Notes: a model not told the origin generated them from the sequence alone. Positions 11,015-20,900 are shown, numbered from the stretch's first letter. The stretch is DNA of 64,000 nt from an uncultured Rhodoblastus sp. (GCF_903903185.1 NZ_CAIUXT010000081.1:1-64000); one strand, 5' to 3'. A program made the numbers and translations.

Positions 11015-11283
11015 CTGCGGGCGCCCGGGCGACTTGTCACAATCTCGAAGAGTTCGACGAATCGAAAGGCGTCGAACAGGCATGGGCGCGCATTTCCGTT
11101 TTTCCTGAAACATGCTAAGGGCGGCGCGCATCCATACGCCTTGGCTGGTTTTCCGGCCATCCGGCGAACCGTCCTGCCTCGGAACCCTGCCGCCCCCGAT
11201 CCTTCTTGCCTCCCATCCTCCTTGCCCCCGGCGAAGGGCGGCATGTTCCGGGGCCAAACCACAAGACCTCAAGAGTTCAAGCC

Positions 11284-12873
11284 ATGTCCGATATACGCGC
11301 CCTCGAACGTGCGCTGCTTTCCGTTTCCGACAAGACCGGACTGATCGATTTCGCCCGCGCCCTTTCCCAGCGCGGCGTCGCGCTCGTTTCGACCGGCGGC
11401 ACCCGCAAGGCCCTCGCAGACGCCGGACTTCCGGTGCTGGACGTCTCGGACCTGACCGGCTTTCCCGAAATGATGGATGGGCGAGTCAAGACGCTGCATC
11501 CGAAAGTGCACGGCGGCCTGCTGGCGATCCGCGAAAACCCGGAACATGAAGCGGCCATGCTGGCGCATGGGATCGAGCCGATCGATCTCCTCGTAGTCAA
11601 TCTCTATCCCTTCGAGGCGACCATCGCCAAGGGCGCCGACTGGGACGAGGCAATCGAGAATATCGACATTGGCGGCCCGGCGATGATCCGGGCGGCGGCG
11701 AAAAACCATCAGGACGTAGCGGTTGTGGTCGATGTGGCCGATTATGCGACCATTCTGGAAGCGATGGACTCGAACGGCGGCGCGCTCGATCTACGTCTGC
11801 GCCGCAAACTCGCCCAGAAAGCCTATGCGCGCACCGCCGTCTACGACGCGACCATCTCGAACTGGCTGGCGCAGGAGATCGGCGCTGAGAATCCCGAATT
11901 CCGGGCCGTCGGCGGCAAACTCGCCGAATCCATGCGCTATGGCGAAAATCCGCATCAGACGGCGGGTTTCTACAAGACCGGCGATGAGCGGCCCGGCGTC
12001 GCCACCGCGCGGCAGGTCCAAGGCAAGCAACTCTCCTATAATAATGTCAACGATACCGACGCCGCCTTCGAACTCGTCGGCGAATTCGACCCTTCCCGCA
12101 CAGCCGCCGTGGCGATCATCAAACACGCCAACCCCTGCGGCGTCGCGGAAGGCGCCGATCTAAAGCAAGCCTATCTGCGCGCCCAAGCCACCGATCCCGT
12201 CTCGGCCTTTGGCGGCATCGTCGCCCTGAACCGCAGGCTCGACGCCGCCGCCGCCGCCGAAATCGTCAAAATCTTCACCGAGGTCATTATCGCGCCCGAC
12301 GCAGATGAAGAAGCCATCGCCCTGATCGCCGCGAAGAAAAATCTCCGGCTTTTGCTGACCGGCGGCCTGCCCGATCCGCGCTCGCGGGGCCTCGGCGTGC
12401 GTTCCGTCGCAGGCGGCCTGTTGTTCCAGTCGCGCGACAACGCCGTCGTCGATGACATGGCCCTCAAAGTGGTCACCCGCCGCGCCCCGAGCGAAAGGGA
12501 GCTCGCCGATCTCAAATTCGCCTTCCGCGTCGCCAAGCATGTCAAGTCCAACGCCATCGTCTACGTCAAGGATGGCGCGACGGTCGGGATCGGCGCCGGC
12601 CAGATGAGCCGCGTCGATTCGTCGCAAATCGCCGCCTGGAAAGCCGCCGAGGCGTCGAAAGCGGCGGGCGCCGCCGAAAGCTGGGCCAAGGGTTCGGTCG
12701 TCGCCTCCGACGCCTTTTTTCCCTTTGCCGACGGGCTTCTCGCCGCCGCCGAAGCGGGCGCCACCGCCGTCATCCAACCCGGCGGTTCGATGCGCGACGA
12801 CGAGGTGATCAAGGCCGCAGACGAGGCCGGCCTCGCCATGGTGATGACCGGCTATCGCCACTTCCGCCACTGA
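11284..12873 (+). CDS. purH: Bifunctional AICAR formyltransferase / IMP cyclohydrolase
   Basis: A 529-residue PurH catalysing the last two steps of IMP synthesis. The ATG at 11284 was chosen because the protein then begins with the usual short leader before [12 protein letters not shown]; an in-frame extension to 11206 is probably 5' leader. The N-terminal IMP cyclohydrolase domain shows [13 protein letters not shown] and [17 protein letters not shown]. The formyltransferase domain shows [10 protein letters not shown] with the catalytic lysine and histidine. The length is standard. It converges on the adenosine kinase gene, so two purine genes face each other here. Confidence 0.96.
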   Translation: MSDIRALERALLSVSDKTGLIDFARALSQRGVALVSTGGTRKALADAGLPVLDVSDLTGFPEMMDGRVKTLHPKVHGGLLAIRENPEHEAAMLAHGIEPIDLLVVNLYPFEATIAKGADWDEAIENIDIGGPAMIRAAAKNHQDVAVVVDVADYATILEAMDSNGGALDLRLRRKLAQKAYARTAVYDATISNWLAQEIGAENPEFRAVGGKLAESMRYGENPHQTAGFYKTGDERPGVATARQVQGKQLSYNNVNDTDAAFELVGEFDPSRTAAVAIIKHANPCGVAEGADLKQAYLRAQATDPVSAFGGIVALNRRLDAAAAAEIVKIFTEVIIAPDADEEAIALIAAKKNLRLLLTGGLPDPRSRGLGVRSVAGGLLFQSRDNAVVDDMALKVVTRRAPSERELADLKFAFRVAKHVKSNAIVYVKDGATVGIGAGQMSRVDSSQIAAWKAAEASKAAGAAESWAKGSVVASDAFFPFADGLLAAAEAGATAVIQPGGSMRDDEVIKAADEAGLAMVMTGYRHFRH

Positions 12874-12924
12874 GCCGGCGCAAAACTTTTCGGACGCGCC
12901 CGTCGCGCGGGCGACTCCCGGCGC

Positions 12925-13932
12925 TCATAGCGCGTGGAGATAATCGCTTTGCTCGGCCAGGCGCGCGAGGCGGATTTCCGGACGCGCGCCGAAATGCTGA
13001 ATGATTTCGCTGGCCGCCAGGGCGCCGAGGCGCGCGCAACGGCCGAGCGGTTCGTTGCGGGTGTAGCCGGTCAGGAAGCCGGCGGCGAACAAGTCGCCCG
13101 CGCCGGTCGTGTCCACCAGTTTTTCGATCGGAGCCGCCGGCACTACGTGGGTTTCGGCGCCCTTGACGATAATGGCGCCCTTTTCGGATCTCGTCACCGC
13201 CGCGAGAATATTCTCCTGGCGCAAGGCGGCCAGCGCCACGTCGAAATCCGCCGTTTGATAGAGGGCGTGAAGCTCCGATTCATTGGCGAACAAAATATCG
13301 ACGACGCCGTCGCGGATAAGGCTCAAGAATTCCTGCTGGTGGCGATCGACGCAGAACAGGTCGGAAAGCGTCAGCGCCACCTCGCGCCCGGCGTCATGGG
13401 CGATGCGCGCCGCCTCGACAAAAGCCTTTTTCGCTTCCGGCGGATCCCACAAATAACCTTCGAGATAGAGGATTTTCGAGGCCGCGACATCGGCGCCGTC
13501 TATATCTTCGCAGGTCAGGTTCTGGCAGGCGCCGAGAAAAGTATTCATCGTCCTTTGCCCGTCCGGCGTCACCAGAATGAGGCAGCGCGCCGTCGCGGGC
13601 CCCGCCGGGGTCGCCGGGGTCGCAAAATGCACGCCCGCCGCCTTGATGTCATGGGCGAAGGCGTGGCCGGCCTCGTCGGCGCGAACCTTGCCGACAAACG
13701 CGCCCCTGCCGCCGAAACTCGCCACTCCGGCGATTGTATTGGCGGCGGAGCCCCCGGAAACAATCGTCGTCGCGCCCATGGCGTCGTAAAGCGCCTCCGC
13801 CTGCGCCTCGTCGACCAGTTGCATGCCGCCCTTGCGAAGGCGGGCGGCGATCAAAAAATCCTCGTCGACCGGGGCGATGACATCGACAATCGCATTGCCG
13901 AGGCCCAGCACGTCAAATTTATACGCAGCCAT
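12925..13932 (-). CDS. Adenosine kinase / PfkB-type carbohydrate kinase
   Basis: A 335-residue ribokinase-fold enzyme of the group annotated as adenosine kinase in alphaproteobacteria. The ATG at 13932 is preceded by a good GGGGGA site; further upstream in-frame sequence belongs to the neighbouring smr gene region. PfkB motifs are visible: VLGLGNAIVDVIAPV at the N-terminus, the GGSAANT substrate motif near residue 60, and DTTGAGDLFAAGF near residue 285, holding the catalytic aspartate and anion hole. It likely phosphorylates adenosine or another nucleoside or sugar. It ends about 50 bases from the purH stop, in convergent orientation. Confidence 0.88.
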   Translation of the reverse strand: MAAYKFDVLGLGNAIVDVIAPVDEDFLIAARLRKGGMQLVDEAQAEALYDAMGATTIVSGGSAANTIAGVASFGGRGAFVGKVRADEAGHAFAHDIKAAGVHFATPATPAGPATARCLILVTPDGQRTMNTFLGACQNLTCEDIDGADVAASKILYLEGYLWDPPEAKKAFVEAARIAHDAGREVALTLSDLFCVDRHQQEFLSLIRDGVVDILFANESELHALYQTADFDVALAALRQENILAAVTRSEKGAIIVKGAETHVVPAAPIEKLVDTTGAGDLFAAGFLTGYTRNEPLGRCARLGALAASEIIQHFGARPEIRLARLAEQSDYLHAL

Positions 13933-13997
13933 GGGAGTCCCCCTGAATGGTCCGATCCGCCAAATGCCCGCAAGGGCCGATCCCGTCAAGACTTTCT

Positions 13998-14612
13998 TCA
14001 AACCGGCGGGCGCCGGCGCAATCGAACATAAAGCGCGCCCGATCCGCCGTGCGGCCGACCCGCCTCCTCGACGGACAGGACAATAGAGCGAAGCGAGGAA
14101 TCGCGCAGCCAATGCGGCGCATGGCGGCGAAGCACGCCGGTTTCGCCGCCGTCGAAACCCGCACCCTGCATTTTTCCCTTGCCGGTGACGACCAGGACGA
14201 TTTTCGCGCCCGATTCCGCCGCCCGCCACAGGAAGGTGTTCAACGCCCGGTGCGCCTGCGCCTGAGTCATGCCATGCAGATCGATCACGTCGTCGATTTC
14301 CGCCCTGCCTGAGGACAGACGTCTTTTCAGCCGGCGATCCAAAGGCGCGAGCGGCGCCGGGGTCGCCGGCGCTTTCGCCTGCCGCTGCGGCGCCGCGACG
14401 ACGGCCGGCGAAGGGAATTTTCGCGCGGCTGCAGCCGGTGGAGATTTAGCGGCGAGCGGAGTTGGAAGCTCCGCTTGGGAATCGGGCCGGTTCTCTGGCG
14501 GAGCTTTCCTCCCCCGCGGCTTCACATCGGCGGTCGCGTGGCGCCACAGAGCGATCTCCTCCCATGACAGGAGCCGCTTGCGAGACGGGCGCTTGTTGTC
14601 GCCGTTTTTCAT
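13998..14612 (-). CDS. Smr-domain protein
   Basis: A 204-residue protein. A proline/alanine-rich, probably disordered N-terminal half is followed by a C-terminal Smr (small MutS-related) domain at about residues 110-204 with IDLHGMTQAQAHRAL, LVVTGKGK and a final SGALYVRLRR. The domain is a nuclease-like module that in some bacteria acts in ribosome rescue (SmrB) and in others is linked to recombination; which applies here is unknown. It lies just downstream of mltA on the same strand, an arrangement common in Rhizobiales. Confidence 0.88.
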   Translation of the reverse strand: MKNGDNKRPSRKRLLSWEEIALWRHATADVKPRGRKAPPENRPDSQAELPTPLAAKSPPAAAARKFPSPAVVAAPQRQAKAPATPAPLAPLDRRLKRRLSSGRAEIDDVIDLHGMTQAQAHRALNTFLWRAAESGAKIVLVVTGKGKMQGAGFDGGETGVLRRHAPHWLRDSSLRSIVLSVEEAGRPHGGSGALYVRLRRRPPV

Positions 14613-14642
14613 CGCCCTCGATCCATGGCGTCTCGTTGGCTT

Positions 14643-15863
14643 TCAATCCTTGGGCAGCAGCAGGAAGAACTGGCCATGATGGCGCAATTCGCCGGCGCGC
14701 GACCCGGCCTCGTCGCCCAGCCCGAAAAAAATATCCGCGCGCGCCGCCCCGACGATGGCCGATCCGGTGTCCTGCGCGATCGTCAGGCGCTGGAACGGCT
14801 CAAGCTCGACGCTGCGCCAGGGCAGGCGGGCGTCGATATAAAAAGGCAGGCCGTAGGGCCAGATATGGGCGTCGATGGCGATGGAGCGCAATGGCGACAG
14901 CCCTACGCCGCTTCCGCCCGCCGGTTGCCGGGCCGCGTCCTTGTCGATGCTTGCGTCGAAAAACACAAAGGACCGATTGAGCCGCAGCAGATCGTCTCCG
15001 GCCTGGCCGCGCTCCAGGCCGTTGCGGCGGAGCCAGTTCACGAGCCGCCGCATGGTCATTTCGGCGGGAGGCGCCACCCCACGCTGCACCAGAACGCGGG
15101 CGATCGCCGTGTAGGGCTGGCCGTTTCGCGCAGCGAAAGACAGATGCAGGATGCGCCCGTCGTTGAGCCGCACCCGAGCCGAACCCTGCACCTGCGTCAG
15201 AAACAGATCGGCCTTGTCACGCAGATAGACTAGTTTGCGCACGCTTGGCACATGATCCAGAGCGCCGTCCTCGATGGCGGCGCGATCCGGATAGGGCGTC
15301 AGGCCGCCATCGGGTCCGCGCCGCGCGGCGGTCAGTTCGGCCAGGGCGCCGACTCGCTTGCCCTCCGGCAGCGCCGTCAAATCCGGCGGCGGGGCGTAGA
15401 CCGGCGTCGGAAACTCCGCGCTCTGGACCAGCGAGCCGGCAATCTCCGGCTGATAATAGCCGGTAAAAAAAGCCTCCGGCGTATTTTCGGCGACGATGCG
15501 GAAGGGCTGGAAATTTTGTTCGAAAAAGGCGCGGGGATTTGTCGCGCTTTCTTCCGACGCCGCCACAACGCAAGCGTTCTTAAGAGCGCCTGGCCGGAGA
15601 ATGGAGGTCGCGGCCGCGCGATGCGCGGGCGCGGCGCAGGATTTTAAAAATGCCCGCAAGGCTTCGCCATGCCGGTCAGCGGCAAATCCCGGCAGCGCGG
15701 CGAAGCTTGATGCCTCCAGCCGGTAGCGGGTCTCCCCGGCCTTGCAGGGCGCGACCGAAATGGCGCCGACGAGGCCGAACAAGGCCCATAGGGGGGTGAA
15801 GGCGCCGGCTATCCGGACGCCCTTGGTCCTTGCGTTCAATTCTGGCCTGCGCCGCGCGATCAT
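14643..15863 (-). CDS. mltA: Membrane-bound lytic murein transglycosylase A
   Basis: A 406-residue MltA family enzyme that cleaves glycan strands with formation of 1,6-anhydromuramic ends. The ATG at 15863 overlaps the TGA of the upstream timA gene (ATGA), supporting this start over an in-frame one at 15932. A signal or anchor segment is at about residues 17-42. The 3D-type catalytic domain is recognisable in the C-terminal half: FYIDARLPW, TIAQDTGSAIVGAARADIFFG and the final GQFFLLLP. The conserved catalytic aspartate lies in AQDTG. No lipobox is evident despite the family name. Part of the timA-mltA-smr unit. Confidence 0.92.
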   Translation of the reverse strand: MIARRRPELNARTKGVRIAGAFTPLWALFGLVGAISVAPCKAGETRYRLEASSFAALPGFAADRHGEALRAFLKSCAAPAHRAAATSILRPGALKNACVVAASEESATNPRAFFEQNFQPFRIVAENTPEAFFTGYYQPEIAGSLVQSAEFPTPVYAPPPDLTALPEGKRVGALAELTAARRGPDGGLTPYPDRAAIEDGALDHVPSVRKLVYLRDKADLFLTQVQGSARVRLNDGRILHLSFAARNGQPYTAIARVLVQRGVAPPAEMTMRRLVNWLRRNGLERGQAGDDLLRLNRSFVFFDASIDKDAARQPAGGSGVGLSPLRSIAIDAHIWPYGLPFYIDARLPWRSVELEPFQRLTIAQDTGSAIVGAARADIFFGLGDEAGSRAGELRHHGQFFLLLPKD

Positions 15864-16504
15864 TGGGCCGGCGTCGTCGCAACCAGGGTCCAATTCGGTC
15901 CGCTCGCGTCGTTGCGCCGGGCGAAGGTCCAAATGTCAACGATGTTGGATGGCTGGGTCGGATCGCCTTCGATCACCGCGCCATTGGAGGCGCGCGTCAC
16001 GGTGACGAATTGCGAATCGAAACGCACGGCGATGAGGGCGTTTGGCCGCTCCACCCGCGCCTCGACGAGTTTGACCGAATTGAAGCCGACGAACGTCGTC
16101 TCCATCGTTTCGCCGCGACGCGTCCGCTCTTCGAGCGCACCCTTGAAACTGTTGAAAACCTCCTCGCTGGCGAGGGAATGTAGAGCCGCTTCATCGCCGC
16201 GCGAAAAAGCCTGCACCACCATTTCATAGGCTGCGCAGGCGCCGTCGAGGAAGGAGCGCGGCGCAAAATCGGGCTGAGCGCGCGCAATATCGTCGAGGCC
16301 GGCCCAGACCGGGCTTCCGCGGTCCGCGAATTCGGTCCAGCGCGCGTCATTGGCCGACGGCGGCGAAAGCGGCGCGGGAATCGGCGACGGGCCCGGATCG
16401 CGCTGGCCCTCCAGGCCGGTTCGTTCGCCGAGGACCGAGCGAAGCTTCCAAAGCACAAAAATCGCCAGGAAAGCGAAAATGATCATGGCCGGGTCAAGTT
16501 GCAT
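15860..16504 (-). CDS. Tim44/TimA family protein
   Basis: A 214-residue protein with one N-terminal membrane helix (about residues 5-20), a proline-rich linker, and a C-terminal Tim44-like domain (about 70-214). The domain shows FLDGACAAYEMVVQAFSRGD and the ending VDIWTFARRNDASGPNWTLVATTPA, which are characteristic. In mitochondria the domain belongs to the import motor; the bacterial homologue TimA is an inner-membrane protein of uncertain role. The start at 16504 was chosen because it begins directly before the membrane helix. The gene is divergent from fxsA, as in many alphaproteobacteria. Confidence 0.9.
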   Translation of the reverse strand: MQLDPAMIIFAFLAIFVLWKLRSVLGERTGLEGQRDPGPSPIPAPLSPPSANDARWTEFADRGSPVWAGLDDIARAQPDFAPRSFLDGACAAYEMVVQAFSRGDEAALHSLASEEVFNSFKGALEERTRRGETMETTFVGFNSVKLVEARVERPNALIAVRFDSQFVTVTRASNGAVIEGDPTQPSNIVDIWTFARRNDASGPNWTLVATTPAQ

Positions 16505-16645
16505 GTCGTCGCCTCGTATTGTGGTTGGGACCGCTATTGCGCGAAAGGTCCGATCCAACCATATTGTTTGCGTCGATGGGTAACATCGTCGCGTGGCGCC
16601 AGCAAGGACGGCGCTGCAACAGAGGCCTTGGGCAGGAATCGCCGG

Positions 16646-17101
16646 ATGATTTTAACGTCTCGATTCATTTTCGGGTTTTTCGCCTGGCTGGGGCTGGAAT
16701 TCGCCGCTTTCGTCGCCGTCGCCGAGAATATAGGCTTCAGCGGCGCTCTGTTGCTCGGGATGGCGACATCGCTGGCGGGATTTGTGCTGCTGCGCCAGAC
16801 CGGACAAGGCGCCATAGAACACCTGCTCGCATCCATTTCCGGGGCGCGGCCGCGAAGGGGCGACATGGTCGACGGACTGATTCGCGCCCTCGCCGCTTTC
16901 TTGCTGATTATTCCCGGTTTCATTTCCGATCTGGTCGGCCTTGCCCTGGCCGCCCCCTCTGTCCGGCAGATTCTGGCGCGCCGGTTCGGCGGGGAAGGCT
17001 TGTCAGGCGCGCCCCGCCGTCGCGAAAGCCCCGGAATCATTGATCTGGCGCCGGAAGAATGGGTTTCTTGCGATCGGCCAGTAGAGACTTTGAGGCGTTA
17101 G
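16646..17101 (+). CDS. fxsA: FxsA family membrane protein
   Basis: A 151-residue FxsA (cytoplasmic membrane protein, phage exclusion suppressor) homologue. Helices are visible at about residues 3-25 and 28-46 and in the LAAFLLIIPGFISDLVGLAL segment near 85-104, a family hallmark. The start ATG at 16646 gives the normal length; a longer in-frame reading to 16499 overlaps the timA promoter region. In Rhizobiales the order timA, fxsA, secB is well conserved. The function is not biochemically defined. Confidence 0.88.
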   Translation: MILTSRFIFGFFAWLGLEFAAFVAVAENIGFSGALLLGMATSLAGFVLLRQTGQGAIEHLLASISGARPRRGDMVDGLIRALAAFLLIIPGFISDLVGLALAAPSVRQILARRFGGEGLSGAPRRRESPGIIDLAPEEWVSCDRPVETLRR

Positions 17102-17437
17102 CGCGAGGCAGAGACGGCGTCAGCAAGGCGATCTGGCTTTTGGACCCAGCTTGCGGATTGGTTTTAGGCCATGATCGGAGCAAGTCGCTCGTGCGTCACG
17201 GTAATGATCAAGCCGCTTCCTCCGAAGAGAATTGCCGCGCCCGAGCGCCGGCGCGGCTTGTTTTCAGGTGGTGTTTCGTGCTACCGGGCGTTCAGGTTGT
17301 TGTTCGGGTCGAACATGGTATTGGTTTGCGATTGCTCGCAAGCTGGCCTTGTCCGCCGCGATTTATGACGCCGCCATCCATTACAAAGCCGAGGCGGTCT
17401 TTCGGGCCGCCGACCGGAAGGTACTCAGGAGATTTTC
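17102..17437. other. 336-base gap between fxsA and secB
   Basis: No credible reading frame is present. The main feature is a GC hairpin with a T-rich tail at 17234-17264, listed separately. The sequence after it presumably carries the secB promoter, though I see no convincing -35/-10 pair. The secB ribosome-binding site is AGGAG directly before 17438. Confidence 0.6.
17234..17264 (+). terminator. Probable intrinsic terminator after fxsA
   Basis: A perfect 8-bp inverted repeat, GCCGCGCC and GGCGCGGC with an eight-base loop, is followed by TTGTTTT. It lies about 130 bases downstream of fxsA, a plausible Rho-independent terminator isolating fxsA from secB. Confidence 0.7.
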
Positions 17438-17914
17438 ATGACCGATACCAACGGCGGACAGGGTAACGCCGCGCCGGCGCTGAATTGTCTGGTGCAATAT
17501 TGCAAGGATCTTTCGTTCGAAAATCCGAATGCGCCGCGTTCGCTCGGCCCGCAGGAGGCCGGTCCGAACATTTCGATCCAGGTCAATGTCAACGCCAAAC
17601 AGTTGGCCGAACAGGAATTCGAGGTCGAACTGCTGCTCGAAGGCTCGGCCGGAGAAGCCCCCAACCTGCTGTTCAAGTTCGAGTTGACCTATTCGGGCGT
17701 GTTCCGACTGGTGAATATTCCCGCCGAGCAGACCCATCCGGTTGTGATGATCGAATGCCCGCGCCTGCTGTTTCCCTTCGCCCGCCAGATCGTGGCGGAT
17801 TCGGTGCGCAACGGCGGCTTTCCGCCACTTTATCTCGATCCGATCGATTTCGCGGCGCTCTATACGCAGCGCGTTCAACAGGCTCAAGCCCAGCCGCCGC
17901 AGCATCTTTCCTGA
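17438..17914 (+). CDS. secB: Protein-export chaperone SecB
   Basis: A 158-residue SecB homologue, the cytoplasmic tetrameric chaperone that keeps preproteins unfolded and delivers them to SecA. The conserved core is clear: [13 protein letters not shown] near residue 25, the acidic beta-strand region, and the C-terminal [19 protein letters not shown] followed by [10 protein letters not shown]. It has a good AGGAG site and is followed by a strong terminator. In many alphaproteobacteria secB lies beside dnaQ-coaE-aroE; here those genes are about 26 kb away. Confidence 0.96.
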   Translation: MTDTNGGQGNAAPALNCLVQYCKDLSFENPNAPRSLGPQEAGPNISIQVNVNAKQLAEQEFEVELLLEGSAGEAPNLLFKFELTYSGVFRLVNIPAEQTHPVVMIECPRLLFPFARQIVADSVRNGGFPPLYLDPIDFAALYTQRVQQAQAQPPQHLS

Positions 17915-17933
17915 GTTTGGCTGATCGGACACG

Positions 17934-17962
17934 AAAAACCCGCCTTCCGGCGGGTTTTTTTA
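17934..17962 (+). terminator. Intrinsic terminator after secB
   Basis: AAAAACCCGCC, a TTCC loop and GGCGGG running into seven Ts make an 11-bp stem ending in a T tract, 19 bases after the secB stop codon. The A tract gives it a T run on both strands, so it may also serve the convergent acyltransferase gene. Confidence 0.93.
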
Positions 17963-17970
17963 TTTGCGCT

Positions 17971-18918
17971 TCACGCGACTTTACATGGTAAATCTTCCGG
18001 CGCGCCAAAATATTCTATATATCGCCCTTCGATTTCCTGGATCGGCATGACGACGAAAACGTCGGTCACGCCGAATTGACGGTCGATCACCGCGCCTTCG
18101 CCAAATTTAGCGCCAACGCGCATGTAACCCTTGACGAGCGGCGGCAGGGCGGCCAGCGCCCTTTTAGCATCGACTTCGGCCGGCGCAAGCCGATCCATCG
18201 GGGTGAATCTACCCGGCAAGGGCCGCACCCGCCATTGCGGTTCGGCTTTGGCGTGATGAAAGAGAAAACTCAATTGCGGCGCCAGTTTCGCGGGATCGGT
18301 CCCCTCCAGACTGGCGCAGCCGATCATTGCGTCGATGCGGTAATGTTTGACATAAGCCCAGATGCCGCGCCACAGCATTTCGATGGTCCGCTTGCCCCGA
18401 TAATCGGCCAGAACACAGGAACGACCCAGTTCGAGGAAACGGGACTGCGGGTGCTGCGCGAGCAAGGGTCCGATATCGAATTCCTGCGCGCTGTAAAAGC
18501 CGAAATTCGCCTGCGCCACCTCTTGACGCAATAACCTGTAGGCGCCCACCACGCGCGGTTTGATCTTGCCGAAACGATTGCGCGCCGCATGGTCGATGAC
18601 CAGCAGATGGTCGCAGACCCGGTCGAAGCGGCAGATATCGCGTCGCACCAGCGCCGTCGCGCCGTCGGCCGCTGCGCCGCCCTCCTCGAAGAATACTTTG
18701 AAGCGCAGTTTCTGCGCCTTGCGGATTTCGGATTTCCTGGTGGCGAGCCGGAGCTCGAGGGAGCCCGACCTGCCCAGCGACGGGCCGAGGCCGGAATGTG
18801 AAATCTTCGGCGCCCAGCCGCCGAATGGCCGCGAATGGCGCGGAGCGCTTTCCCTGGACTTCTTGGGAAGCCAGTGAATCTTCGCCGACAGACCCGCAAG
18901 TACGGTCAATCCGCTCAT
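17971..18918 (-). CDS. OlsB-like GNAT acyltransferase (hemolysin-like)
   Basis: A 315-residue protein of the acyl-homoserine-lactone-synthase-like GNAT fold that includes OlsB, the N-acyltransferase making lyso-ornithine lipid from ornithine and 3-hydroxyacyl-ACP. Family signatures seen: LRFKVFFEEGGA near the N-terminus, ICRFDRVCDHLLVID, VVGAYRLLRQEVA, and LELGRSCVLADYRGKRTIEMLWRG in the core. The family is often annotated as hemolysin. No OlsA-like acyltransferase is adjacent, so the ornithine-lipid role is inferred from similarity only. It converges on secB and is monocistronic. Confidence 0.78.
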   Translation of the reverse strand: MSGLTVLAGLSAKIHWLPKKSRESAPRHSRPFGGWAPKISHSGLGPSLGRSGSLELRLATRKSEIRKAQKLRFKVFFEEGGAAADGATALVRRDICRFDRVCDHLLVIDHAARNRFGKIKPRVVGAYRLLRQEVAQANFGFYSAQEFDIGPLLAQHPQSRFLELGRSCVLADYRGKRTIEMLWRGIWAYVKHYRIDAMIGCASLEGTDPAKLAPQLSFLFHHAKAEPQWRVRPLPGRFTPMDRLAPAEVDAKRALAALPPLVKGYMRVGAKFGEGAVIDRQFGVTDVFVVMPIQEIEGRYIEYFGAPEDLPCKVA

Positions 18919-19145
18919 GCAAACACTTCCTCGAAGAGTAAAAACCCTTGAACGCCGGTCCGTTGGTATGACGTTTAATGATCGTCATGTTCGGATAGGC
19001 CCTTTATAGGGGAATTTTGAGAAAATATAGCAATCTCGATACGAAAATATGACAAATGGTCGGGCGGGGAGGTCATGACCGGTGAAATCCCGACGGGCGC
19101 GAAAGCGGGCGACAGATTTTCGCGCGACTCGAGACTTTCGACTCG

Positions 19146-20900
19146 CTATTTGCGCGAGTGAAGGATTGCCCGATCGCGACGGGTCGCGATTTCCGGAACG
19201 ATTGCGTGGACCATCGCCTCCAGATCGATTGGCTTGGTCAGGAAGTCGTCCAGTCCCGCGCCAAACGCCGCCTGCCTGTCTTCGTCGAAGGCATTGGCGG
19301 TCAGGGCGATCATCCGCATTGGCGGAGCGCCTGCCACGGCCTCGGCGGCGCGCACCAGCCGCGCCGCTTCAAGGCCATCGAGCTTCGGCATCCGGATGTC
19401 CATCAAGACCGCATCGAATCGCGCGGCTTTGCCTTGGATAGAATTGCAGGCGAGGGCGACCGCCTCGGCGCCGTCATGGGCGCGAAAAACTTCGGCGCCG
19501 GAAATGCGCAGGCGCCGTTCGACCAGAAGCGCATTCACGTCATTGTCTTCCGCCAGCAAAATTCGGAGGCCCGCGAGGCGACGACCGTCCTCGAAGCCCT
19601 GCAAGGATCCTTCGCACCGGCTCGCGCCGACGAACTTGGAATTCAGCCTGTTCGAGAGAGATTCGAGTCTTATCGGCTTGACCAGCCATCCGTCGAAATC
19701 CTGGACGATCGCCTCGCCGAAAGCCCGCCGTTCGAACGGGGAAAACAGCACAAAGCTTTTCTTCGCGCCGACCGCCCGCGCCGCCTCGGCGAGACGTTGC
19801 GCGGCCCCCTCGCCGAAAGCGCAATCCACGATCACCAGATCAGGCGCGTCGGCGCCAAATTTTTCGAGCGCCTGCACGGCGGCGGCCTCGACCTCGGCGC
19901 GAGTGACCTCCACACCCAACTCGGCCAGACGTTCGATCAGAAATGGAGCTCCGAAAGGCGAAGCGGAGATGACCAGCGCCGATTTCCCCCTCAGGTCGGT
20001 TGAAAAATCCCGCTTCCGTTGCGTGGGCGCGCGCGGCAAGTCGATAGCGAAGGCGAAGATCGAGCCTTCCTCGCCCGCCTGTTCGAGCCGCAATTCGCCG
20101 CCCATCAAATCGACGAGCCGGCGTGAAATCGCCAGACCCAGACCCGTGCCTTCATGCCGGCGCGACGACGAGCTGTCGGCCTGTTCGAATTCGAGAAAAA
20201 TGGATTGTCGCCGTTCCAGCGGAATACCGGGCCCGGTGTCGGCGACCGAAAATCGCAGACTTCCGTCGGGGAGATAGCACAGACGCAGGCCAACACCGCC
20301 CTCTCGCGTGAATTTCACGGCATTGCCGGCGAGATTGAGCAGAACCTGGCCGAGGCGCACGGCATCGCCGACGACCAGGCGCGGCGCCCGCGGATCGACC
20401 CAACTCGCGATCTCGATTCCCTTGCCCTGGGCGCGCGGCGCCAATAATTCGGCGATTCCTTCGACCAGCGCCGGGAGATCGAAAGGCGCGAACTTCAGTT
20501 CGAGCTTGCCGGCTTCGATTTTCGAGAAATCCAGAATTTCATCGATCAGCGACGAGAGTGACGCGCCAGATAGGCGAATCGCCTCCAGATAGCACGATTG
20601 CTCGGCGGTCAGGGAGGTTGAGGCCAGGAGATCGGTCATGCCCAGAATGCCGTTCAACGGCGTGCGGAACTCATGGCTGACCGTGGCAAGAAACCGCGAT
20701 TTCGCCTCGTTGGCCGCTTCAGCCCTGTCGAGCGCGCCTGCCGCCGATTTCAGTTCCCAGATTTCGTCGAGCAGGCGCTCCTGCTCGATTTCCGCGCGCT
20801 CTTGAGCCCGCCTGGCGCGGCGGACCCAAACCAACGACAAGCCCATCAGGCAGAGCGTCGCCGCCGCAAGTAGGAAACCGATTGCCGCCTTCGTAAACAT
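19146..20900 (-). CDS. Hybrid sensor histidine kinase with two receiver domains, one degenerate
   Basis: A 584-residue kinase. One N-terminal membrane helix (about residues 5-26) leads into a coiled coil (30-65) and the dimerisation domain with the phospho-accepting His76 in SHEFRTPLNG. The ATPase domain has the N box LLNLAGNAVKF, G1 ADTGPGI and G2 GTGLGLAIS. Two receiver folds follow. The first (about 315-425) has lost the acidic pair at its N-terminal strand but keeps an Asp and a LVKP lysine. The second (about 445-565) is intact, with AEDND, phospho-acceptor Asp501 in MDIRMP and FLTKP. No sensory domain lies outside the membrane, so the input is unknown. It is monocistronic, with no response regulator beside it. 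Confidence 0.88.
   Translation of the reverse strand: MFTKAAIGFLLAAATLCLMGLSLVWVRRARRAQERAEIEQERLLDEIWELKSAAGALDRAEAANEAKSRFLATVSHEFRTPLNGILGMTDLLASTSLTAEQSCYLEAIRLSGASLSSLIDEILDFSKIEAGKLELKFAPFDLPALVEGIAELLAPRAQGKGIEIASWVDPRAPRLVVGDAVRLGQVLLNLAGNAVKFTREGGVGLRLCYLPDGSLRFSVADTGPGIPLERRQSIFLEFEQADSSSSRRHEGTGLGLAISRRLVDLMGGELRLEQAGEEGSIFAFAIDLPRAPTQRKRDFSTDLRGKSALVISASPFGAPFLIERLAELGVEVTRAEVEAAAVQALEKFGADAPDLVIVDCAFGEGAAQRLAEAARAVGAKKSFVLFSPFERRAFGEAIVQDFDGWLVKPIRLESLSNRLNSKFVGASRCEGSLQGFEDGRRLAGLRILLAEDNDVNALLVERRLRISGAEVFRAHDGAEAVALACNSIQGKAARFDAVLMDIRMPKLDGLEAARLVRAAEAVAGAPPMRMIALTANAFDEDRQAAFGAGLDDFLTKPIDLEAMVHAIVPEIATRRDRAILHSRK

Noticed and set aside
11015-11283. Possible purine- or ZTP-type riboswitch before purH
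   Set aside because: I looked for the conserved pfl-motif blocks and found none; the 269-base leader has no clear conserved fold.
12897-12913. Bidirectional terminator between purH and the adenosine kinase gene
   Set aside because: A short CGCCCG/CGGGCG hairpin is present, but neither strand has a T tract next to it.
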